Positions 58,721-64,000 of a stretch of DNA of 64,000 nt are shown here, piece after piece; position 1 is the stretch's first letter, and each line of letters starts with the position of its first letter. The DNA comes from Angustibacter sp049994355 (GTDB lineage: Bacteria; Actinomycetota; Actinomycetes; Actinomycetales; Angustibacteraceae). A program made the translations under genes and the position numbers. Under the pieces are notes generated by a model. That model did not search any database, was not told the origin of the DNA, and saw only the letters and a list, made by a program, of their open reading frames with translations. The stretch lies in the NCBI RefSeq assembly GCF_049994355.1, contig NZ_CP188257.1:4526001-4590000 (forward strand). The letters are read 5' to 3'.

Positions 58721-59068
58721 GTGAACGACAACAGCGAATGCAGCCTGGACGACCTCCGCGACGAACGCCGCCGGCTGGTCGAGACGGTCGCGAACCTGTC
58801 GTGGCTGCGCCGTCTCGTGGTGGCCCGCTCCGACCTGGAGGTGGCCCGGCTCACCGGCCTGGCCAGCGGGGTCCAGCAGCTCGAGCCGGTCGTCCGGGAC
58901 GCCCTGGCGCTCGGCTCGTCGTCCGGCCCGGAGCTGCTACATGCACTGTCTCGCTCGTGCCGGACGCTGCACGAGCAGGCCGACCAGGCCCGCTCCGACC
59001 TGGACGCGGTGACCGGTGCGTTGGTGTCCGCGCTGGCAGTCGACCCGGGTCGCTGCCTGGCCGGCTGA
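58721..59068 (+). CDS. RsiG/AmfC-like coiled-coil protein
   Basis: The 115-residue helical protein has a first helix LDDLRDERRRLVETVANLSW followed by LRRLVVARSDLE. Set against the c-di-GMP-binding signature of RsiG, E-x3-S-x2-R-x3-Q-x3-D, residues Ser27, Arg30 and Asp38 fit with exact spacing, while the Glu (Val23) and Gln (Val34) are replaced. A second helix follows. RsiG sequesters the sporulation sigma factor WhiG in Streptomyces when bound to c-di-GMP. A GGDEF-EAL protein is 2.2 kb downstream. The family call rests on this motif only, and c-di-GMP binding is doubtful here. Confidence 0.45.
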   Translation: MNDNSECSLDDLRDERRRLVETVANLSWLRRLVVARSDLEVARLTGLASGVQQLEPVVRDALALGSSSGPELLHALSRSCRTLHEQADQARSDLDAVTGALVSALAVDPGRCLAG

Positions 59069-59174
59069 CGACTGTCAGACCGCTCGCATAGCCTCGGGTA
59101 TTCGGCAGTTCGATAGCGCCGCGTTTTCGACCATGTCTGCCCTAGCATGATCAACGCGAAAGGGAGGTTGGAGC

Positions 59175-59360
59175 ATGAGCAAAGTTGTCGTTGAACGATT
59201 GACCGTTGACGAGGCGTGGCGTCGTCGGATTGCAATCATTGCCGCCGTGGGCGGAGATGAGTCCGGCTTCCGCAACCGCGCACTTGCGTTCGTGCTGGAT
59301 GCACGCGAACTGGCGCTCTACGACGAGCTGATGGAACTGGACTACCTGCTCGCCTCATGA
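59175..59360 (+). CDS. Small protein, first gene of an unknown two-gene operon
   Basis: The 61-residue protein (MSKVVVERLTVDEAWRRRIA, then ending ARELALYDELMELDYLLAS) starts at ATG 59175 behind GGGAGG. It is predicted largely helical and slightly acidic at the end. Its stop overlaps the start of the next gene (ATGA). Size, overlap and context resemble antitoxin-toxin pairs, but I do not recognise the family and see no DNA-binding motif. Confidence 0.7.
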   Translation: MSKVVVERLTVDEAWRRRIAIIAAVGGDESGFRNRALAFVLDARELALYDELMELDYLLAS

Positions 59361-60097
59361 CCCTGGCGACGCTGGAGCAACAAGCTCAACAATTTGCGGC
59401 GGACCTGACCGACACGGTCAAGCAGCTGGTTCCGGATTGCAGCCCATTTCACGCACGCACCTTGACCGATTCCGCCGCCGTGAAGATGGCAGTTCGCCAG
59501 GAACCGGACACAGGAATTCCACTTATGGTGAGCGGCGAACCGCTACTGACCCTCAAGGTCTCCTACTCCTGCTGCCTCGACGGTCATCAGCGCTACCTCG
59601 CGGTCGACGAGTCGAAAGTCGCCGTATACGCCGGGGCAAAGGCTCAGCGCGAGCCATTGTTTCGGTACGAGTACGTACGTCGGACCGCACCGGACCTCCC
59701 CTCGGCGCATCTCCAACTGCACGCACACCGCGACGCCTTCACACGCGTCATGGGCCGTGCTGGGGAGTCGACCCCCCGAGGACGGCGGCGAGCCCGAGCG
59801 GACGCCGTGCCACAACTCAACGAACTTCACTTCCCCCTGGGAGGACACCGATTTCGGCCCTGTCTCGAAGATGTCATGGAGATGCTCGTCACCGAATTCG
59901 GCGTAGATTCCACCGCCGGCCAGCTTCGTCAGCTCGCAGTGGGGCGTGAACGGTGGAGACGTAAGCAGCTTCGGAGTGTCGTCAGAGACGCGCCGCGAGA
60001 AGCTGTCGAGGTCCTACGGTCACTCGGATACTCGGTGGATTGGAATCTCGATGACGCCGAGCCCGAGGAGAACGTCACGCGGCTAAGGGACTTTTGA
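59357..60097 (+). CDS. Unknown protein, second gene of a two-gene operon
   Basis: The 246-residue protein starts at ATG 59357, overlapping the small gene by 4 nt. Its N-terminal half has LTLKVSYSCCLDGHQRYLAVDESKVAVY, a beta-rich stretch with a Cys pair. The middle has HLQLHAHRDAFTRVMGRAG, then a very basic RGRRRARADAV. The C-terminal half has NELHFPLGGHRFRPCLEDVMEMLVTEFGVD and an Arg/Trp-rich helix (GRERWRRKQLRSVVRDAP). Similar hypothetical proteins seem to recur in actinobacteria with a ~60-residue partner. Conserved His and Asp could be catalytic, but that is inference. Confidence 0.75.
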   Translation: MTLATLEQQAQQFAADLTDTVKQLVPDCSPFHARTLTDSAAVKMAVRQEPDTGIPLMVSGEPLLTLKVSYSCCLDGHQRYLAVDESKVAVYAGAKAQREPLFRYEYVRRTAPDLPSAHLQLHAHRDAFTRVMGRAGESTPRGRRRARADAVPQLNELHFPLGGHRFRPCLEDVMEMLVTEFGVDSTAGQLRQLAVGRERWRRKQLRSVVRDAPREAVEVLRSLGYSVDWNLDDAEPEENVTRLRDF

Positions 60098-60229
60098 CCC
60101 CCACAGCCATCAATCCAGAACTGCAGGCGCCCTCTGGGCCGCGGGGAGCAACCCATGAGCCCTGGGTTTCGTGTCGTACGTCACAGTAGGGCAGACTGCC
60201 CACGTTACGTGCCGTGCGAAGGAGAGACC

Positions 60230-60907
60230 GTGGACGACGACATCGTGCGCAGCGCCCCGCTGTTCGCGGCGCTGGACGAGGGCGCAGCGGTCTCGCTGCG
60301 GCGGTCGATGGTCGAGGTCAACCTCGCCCGCTCGGACACGCTCTTCGACGAGGGTGACCAGGGCGACCAGCTCTACGTGATCGTCGAGGGAAAGATCAAG
60401 CTCGGCCGCACCAGCAATGACGGGCGCGAGAACCTGCTGGCGATCCTCGGACCGGGCGAGATGTTCGGCGAGCTCAGCCTGTTCGACCCGGGGCCGCGGA
60501 CGGCGACCGCCACCTCTGTCGGCGACAGCCGGCTGATCGGATTGGGCAAGCTCGCCTTCGAGCCCTGGCTGATGGAGCACCCCGAGGTGGCCCAGACCCT
60601 GCTGCAGGCTCTGGCCCGCCGGCTGCGCCGCACCAACGAGACGCTGGCCGACCTGGTGTTCACCGACGTCCCCGGGCGGGTGGCCAAGGCGCTGCTCGAC
60701 CTGTCCACCCGGTTCGGGCGGCCTGCCGACGACGGCATCCTGGTCGCGCACGAGCTGACCCAGGAAGAGCTGGCCCAGCTGGTCGGCGCTTCCCGCGAGA
60801 CGGTCAACAAGGCGCTGGCCGACTTCGCGACCCGCGGCTGGCTGCGGCTGGAAGCCCGCGCCGTGGTCCTGCTGGACGTCGAGCGGTTGCGTCGCCGGGC
60901 CCGCTGA
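60230..60907 (+). CDS. crp: Crp/Fnr-family cAMP-type regulator
   Basis: The 225-residue protein has a cyclic-nucleotide-binding domain (FDEGDQGDQLYVIVEGKIKLGR; phosphate-binding cassette GEMFGELSLFDPGPRTATA) and a C-terminal winged HTH (LTQEELAQLVGASRETVNKALADFATRGWL). It closely fits mycobacterial Rv3676 and corynebacterial GlxR, global regulators of carbon metabolism. GTG 60230 has AAGGAGAG upstream. A weak Crp-like site (CGTGT-N6-TCACA) lies about 45 bp upstream. A much better one stands at 38791 before the acetate symporter operon. Confidence 0.94.
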   Translation: MDDDIVRSAPLFAALDEGAAVSLRRSMVEVNLARSDTLFDEGDQGDQLYVIVEGKIKLGRTSNDGRENLLAILGPGEMFGELSLFDPGPRTATATSVGDSRLIGLGKLAFEPWLMEHPEVAQTLLQALARRLRRTNETLADLVFTDVPGRVAKALLDLSTRFGRPADDGILVAHELTQEELAQLVGASRETVNKALADFATRGWLRLEARAVVLLDVERLRRRAR

Positions 60908-60970
60908 GCCGTTGGTGGATCGTGTCCAACGATCGTTCATGTCCCTCAGGGCCCTGCCGATAGGCAGGTC

Positions 60971-62968
60971 ATGCAGATGGGAAGGCGTCTCCGGGCTGGT
61001 TCGCGCCTCTTCGTCGTCTACGCAGTCGCCAGTCTCGTGCCGGTCGCCGTGCTCGGCGCCGTCCTGCTGCACGGGTACCAGGACCAGGGCAACGCCCGCG
61101 GCCGTGCCCAGGGCCAGGCCCAGGCAGCGGTCATCGAGGAGATGGCCATCGCCCCGGCGCTGAGCGGCGCCGACCTGTCCAAGGGCCTGAACGACGCCGA
61201 GCGGGCCCGGCTGCGGGCGGCCACCGACCTCGCGATCTTCAACGGCTCGGTCGCCCGGCTGCGGCTGCGCAGCTTCTCCGGCGCGGTGTCCTTCTCCGAC
61301 GACGGCAGCCTGGACGGCGGTGTCCCGGTCGATGACCGCGCCTTCCAGCGCGCGGCGAGCGGACACACCGACGTCCGCCTGGTCGAGGACTCACGGCAGG
61401 CAGCCGGCGTCACCGTGCGCGTGCTGCAGCCGATCGTCGCCGCAGCGAGCGGGCAGGCGACCGGCGTCCTGGAGGTCTACCTGCCCTACGAGCAGATCGC
61501 GAAGAGCGTTCAGGCGGACACCCGCCGCACGATCTGGCGGGTCGGCGCCGGCCTGGTCGTGCTGTACGGCGTGCTCGCCCTGATCTCCTGGTGGACGACC
61601 CGCGCGCTGCGCCGCAACGCTGCCGCGCACGAGCACCAGGCACTGCACGACACCCTGACCGGGCTGCCGAACCGCGAGTTCTTCCGGCGCAGCGCCGAGT
61701 CCGCGCTGGCCAAGGGTCGCCGCGGCGACGGGGGCGCGCTCGTGCTGATGGACCTGGACCACTTCAAGGAAGTCAACGACACCCTCGGCCACCACGCCGG
61801 CGACGAGCTGCTGAGGGTCGTCGCCGAGCGGCTGCGCGACCTGCTGCGCACCGACGACACCGTCGCCCGCCTCGGCGGTGACGAGTTCGGCCTGGTGCTG
61901 CCGGGCAACGTGGACCGCGAGCAGACCGTCGCGCTGCTCGGCCGGCTCCGCGAGCAGCTCGCCCGCGAGATCGTGCTCGGCTCGGTGTCCCTGCACGTCG
62001 TGGCCAGCTTCGGCGTCTGCTTCTACCCCGACGACGCCGACAACCTCGAGGCGCTGCTGCAGCACGCCGACTCGGCGATGTACCAGGGCAAGCACGGCCC
62101 CACGGGCGTCGTCGTCTACGAGCCGGACGCCGGGTCCCACCCGACCCACTCGCTCGTCGTCCAGGCCGAGCTGCGGCAGGCGCTGGAGCGCGACGAGCTG
62201 GTTCTCTACTACCAGCCGAAGTACGAGCTGGAGTCCGGCGAGGTGCACGGCGTCGAGGCGCTGGTCCGCTGGCAGCACCCCGAGCGCGGGCTGCTGCCGC
62301 CGTCGGAGTTCCTCCCGGTGGCCGAGCGCTCGGAGCTGATCGAGCCGCTCACCAACTGGGTGCTGCGCCGCGCGCTGAAGGACCTCAGCGAGTGGACGGC
62401 CCGTGGCTTCGACTGGACCGTCGCGGTCAACGTCTCGGCCCGCAACCTGAGCTCGCTGGACTTCGCCCGCACGGTCGCGAGCCTGGTCGCCGAGGCTGGT
62501 GCGCCGACCGACCGCCTGCACCTGGAGGTCACCGAGACCGCGCTGGCCTTCGATGCCGACGCGGCCGCAGAGGTCGTCGAGGCGCTCGCCTGGCAGGGGC
62601 TGTCGATCTCGGTCGACGACTTCGGCATCGGGTACACCAGCCTGTCCCAGCTTCGCAGCCTCGCCGTTTCCGAGGTGAAGATCGACCGCACGTTCGTGGC
62701 CGGTCTGTCCGACAGCGCGCAGGACCGCGCGATCGTCGGCTCGGTGATCGGGCTCGGGCACAGCCTCGGCTTCAAGGTGACCGCCGAGGGCGTCGAGACG
62801 CAGGACGTCGCCGACTGGCTGGCAGATGCCGGCTGCGACCGCGCCCAGGGCTACCTGTGGATGCGGCCGGCGCCGTGGACGGACGTCGCCGACGCGCTCA
62901 CCCCCCGCAACCCAGAGGATCTTGCGGCGGTCTCCCCCGCCGGCACGGAGCAGAGGACCGGCAGATGA
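60971..62968 (+). CDS. GGDEF-EAL membrane protein (c-di-GMP turnover)
   Basis: The 665-residue protein has two membrane helices (~15-38 and ~197-217) flanking an extracellular sensor region. The GGDEF domain is intact (LGGDEFG, with MDLDHFKEVNDTLGH). The EAL domain has EALVRW, NVSARNL, ETAL, DDFGIGYTSLSQL, KIDRTFV, AEGVET and QGYLW, so both synthesis and hydrolysis of c-di-GMP are possible. ATG 60971 may be replaced by ATG 60977. It overlaps the next gene by 4 nt (ATGA). Confidence 0.93.
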   Translation: MQMGRRLRAGSRLFVVYAVASLVPVAVLGAVLLHGYQDQGNARGRAQGQAQAAVIEEMAIAPALSGADLSKGLNDAERARLRAATDLAIFNGSVARLRLRSFSGAVSFSDDGSLDGGVPVDDRAFQRAASGHTDVRLVEDSRQAAGVTVRVLQPIVAAASGQATGVLEVYLPYEQIAKSVQADTRRTIWRVGAGLVVLYGVLALISWWTTRALRRNAAAHEHQALHDTLTGLPNREFFRRSAESALAKGRRGDGGALVLMDLDHFKEVNDTLGHHAGDELLRVVAERLRDLLRTDDTVARLGGDEFGLVLPGNVDREQTVALLGRLREQLAREIVLGSVSLHVVASFGVCFYPDDADNLEALLQHADSAMYQGKHGPTGVVVYEPDAGSHPTHSLVVQAELRQALERDELVLYYQPKYELESGEVHGVEALVRWQHPERGLLPPSEFLPVAERSELIEPLTNWVLRRALKDLSEWTARGFDWTVAVNVSARNLSSLDFARTVASLVAEAGAPTDRLHLEVTETALAFDADAAAEVVEALAWQGLSISVDDFGIGYTSLSQLRSLAVSEVKIDRTFVAGLSDSAQDRAIVGSVIGLGHSLGFKVTAEGVETQDVADWLADAGCDRAQGYLWMRPAPWTDVADALTPRNPEDLAAVSPAGTEQRTGR

Positions 62969-63882
62969 AGAACCCCGTGAGGTCGCGCCTGAGGGCGGCC
63001 GTCGCGCTGACCGTCGGCGCCACCCTGGTTGCGCTCGGCGCCAGCGCCTGCGGCACCGTCGAGCGCACCGACGCAGCCAGAGCCCCGGCCGCAAGCCCGA
63101 CCCTCGACAAAACCTTGCGCGGGCTGCTGCCGGAGCGGGTGCTACAGACCGGCGTGCTGCGCGTCGGCACCGACGCGGCCTACCCGCCGATGTCGTCGTT
63201 CGGGCCGGACGGTCGCACCATCGTGGGCATGGAGCCCGACCTCGGTGCGGCGCTGGGCCGGGTGCTGGGCATCAAGCTCGAGTTCGTGCACATGGAGTTC
63301 AGCTCGATCCTGCCTCAGGTCCGCGACGGGGTGATCGACGTCGGGATCGCGGCCATGACGGACACGGCCGAGCGCGAGAAGCAGGTCGACTTCGTGAACT
63401 ACCTCAGCGCGGGCACCTCGATCCTGGTGCAGCGCGGCAACCCCTCGGCGATCTCCGACCTGGCCGACCTGTGCGGCAAGACGGTCGCGCTCGAGCAAGG
63501 CACCATCCAGGTGGACCTCGTGCGCCGAGCGCAGCCGAACTGCGGCACCAACCCGATCAAGCTGGCCACGTACCCGACGAACTCGGACGCCCTGGTGCAG
63601 CTGCGAACCGGCCGCGCTAACGCGGTGCTCAACGACTTCGCTCCCGCGGCCTTCCTCACCACGGACGCGCGCACCAAGGCGCACTACCAGCTCGCCTCGA
63701 CCACCCAGTACGAGCCGGGCCAGTACGGCGTGGCCGTCAACAAGTCGCAACCGGCCATCCGGGACGCACTCGCCGGCGCGCTTTCGGCACTGGACCACGA
63801 CGGCACCTACAAGCGGATCCTCGACCACTGGGGCGTCTCAGCCGGTGCGGTGGACGACGTGACGGTCAACTCCGGCTCCTGA
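62965..63882 (+). CDS. Amino-acid-type ABC transporter solute-binding lipoprotein
   Basis: The 305-residue protein has a lipoprotein signal ending LGASAC. The mature part matches the family 3 solute-binding fold: VLRVGTDAAYPPMSSFGPDGRTIVGMEPDLGAALG, VDVGIAAMTDTAEREKQVDFVNY and LCGKTVALEQGT. Such proteins usually bind polar amino acids. No permease or ATPase gene is adjacent. Instead it is translationally coupled to the GGDEF-EAL gene, suggesting that ligand binding may be passed to the sensor region of that enzyme rather than to a transporter. Confidence 0.88.
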   Translation: MKNPVRSRLRAAVALTVGATLVALGASACGTVERTDAARAPAASPTLDKTLRGLLPERVLQTGVLRVGTDAAYPPMSSFGPDGRTIVGMEPDLGAALGRVLGIKLEFVHMEFSSILPQVRDGVIDVGIAAMTDTAEREKQVDFVNYLSAGTSILVQRGNPSAISDLADLCGKTVALEQGTIQVDLVRRAQPNCGTNPIKLATYPTNSDALVQLRTGRANAVLNDFAPAAFLTTDARTKAHYQLASTTQYEPGQYGVAVNKSQPAIRDALAGALSALDHDGTYKRILDHWGVSAGAVDDVTVNSGS

Positions 63883-64000
63883 GGTACTCCAGCTGCGCCC
63901 GCACGGACAGCTCAGCGGCGGGCCAGACGGCACGGTCGACGTCCGCGTAGACCCGCTCGACCACCTGCCGGGGCGTCGTGTCACCCGCCTCGACGGCGGC
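63866..64000 (-). CDS. C-terminus of an MBL-fold hydrolase
   Basis: The last 44 residues of a minus-strand gene that runs off the right edge are visible: DTTPRQVVERVYADVDRAVWPAAELSVRAQLEYL, the helical end of metallo-beta-lactamase-fold hydrolases of the Rv3677c kind, which sits next to crp in mycobacteria. The stop overlaps the solute-binding protein gene by 17 bp. Confidence 0.7.
   Translation of the reverse strand, partial: AAVEAGDTTPRQVVERVYADVDRAVWPAAELSVRAQLEYLRSRS

Noticed and set aside
60171..60187. Crp autoregulatory site CGTGT-N6-TCACA upstream of crp.
   Set aside because: Only the right half matches the consensus fully; it is noted in the crp entry but is too weak to list as a site.
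1..64000. Search for CRISPR arrays, rRNA, riboswitches and insertion sequences.
   Set aside because: No regularly spaced direct repeats, rRNA segments, recognisable riboswitch cores or transposase genes were seen by eye; only one tRNA was found.

Overview
The window is high-GC DNA, dense in genes, from an actinobacterium. Gene order from about 8.8 kb to the right end follows the Mycobacterium tuberculosis Rv3644c-Rv3677c block, recalled from memory: DNA polymerase III delta prime, topA, MrfA-like helicase, tad/ssd pilus locus, acs, epoxide-hydrolase-like protein, MarP protease, NUDIX, nth, crp, metallo-beta-lactamase. It is not a mycobacterium: it carries a fused MFS transporter-thymidylate kinase, a K+-independent H+-pyrophosphatase, and two DUF485/solute-symporter pairs with a LytS/LytTR system. 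A lineage near Frankiales/Jatrophihabitans is my guess. About a dozen genes appear leaderless, with a TANNNT-type -10 box 5-8 nt before the start codon.

Left end (1-8.8 kb): a short-chain dehydrogenase and a thiolase-like gene diverge from a TetR regulator and an MDR oxidoreductase. A 2.4 kb relic of an integrative element sits in tRNA-Thr(CGT). It has duplicated att sites (3432-3498 and 5813-5879), a truncated tyrosine integrase, a Fic AMP-transferase with a striking operator array, and a small DUF6907-like gene. A TetR/cupin divergent pair and a secreted TAP-type hydrolase follow.

Replication and housekeeping block (8.8-24.3 kb): holB (delta prime), the MFS-Tmk fusion, topA, a methyltransferase, a CGNR zinc-finger regulator, hppA, a GHKL/STAS regulatory pair, an MrfA-type repair helicase and a small membrane protein.

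Pilus locus (24.3-28.9 kb): a tight minus-strand operon ssd-tadA-tadB-tadC, then a DUF4244 Flp-like pilin and a single gene fusing the TadE-like and TadG-like pseudopilins. To its right are three tandem paralogous single-pass membrane proteins of unknown function (29.5-32.7 kb).

Acetate/carboxylate block (32.7-44 kb): a degenerate Fic protein, LytS-type kinase, luciferase-like monooxygenase, LytTR regulator, two DUF485/symporter pairs (the second with a near-consensus Crp/GlxR site upstream), a secreted class B-type phosphatase, and acetyl-CoA synthetase. The likely logic is uptake of acetate or a related carboxylate, sensed by the LytS/LytTR pair and fed into acetyl-CoA.

Right part (44-64 kb): a 1188-residue secreted beta-propeller/Ig protein, a CBS-domain fragment, YtxH, a Clp-N/HTH regulator with two palindromes over its promoter, a GH16-like protein, divergent glpD/glpK sharing a 20 bp promoter, nhaA with an apparent ATC start, Holin-X, epoxide-hydrolase-like protein, MarP, NUDIX, nth, an RsiG/AmfC-like protein, an unknown two-gene operon, crp, a GGDEF-EAL protein coupled to a solute-binding lipoprotein, and the end of an MBL-fold hydrolase.
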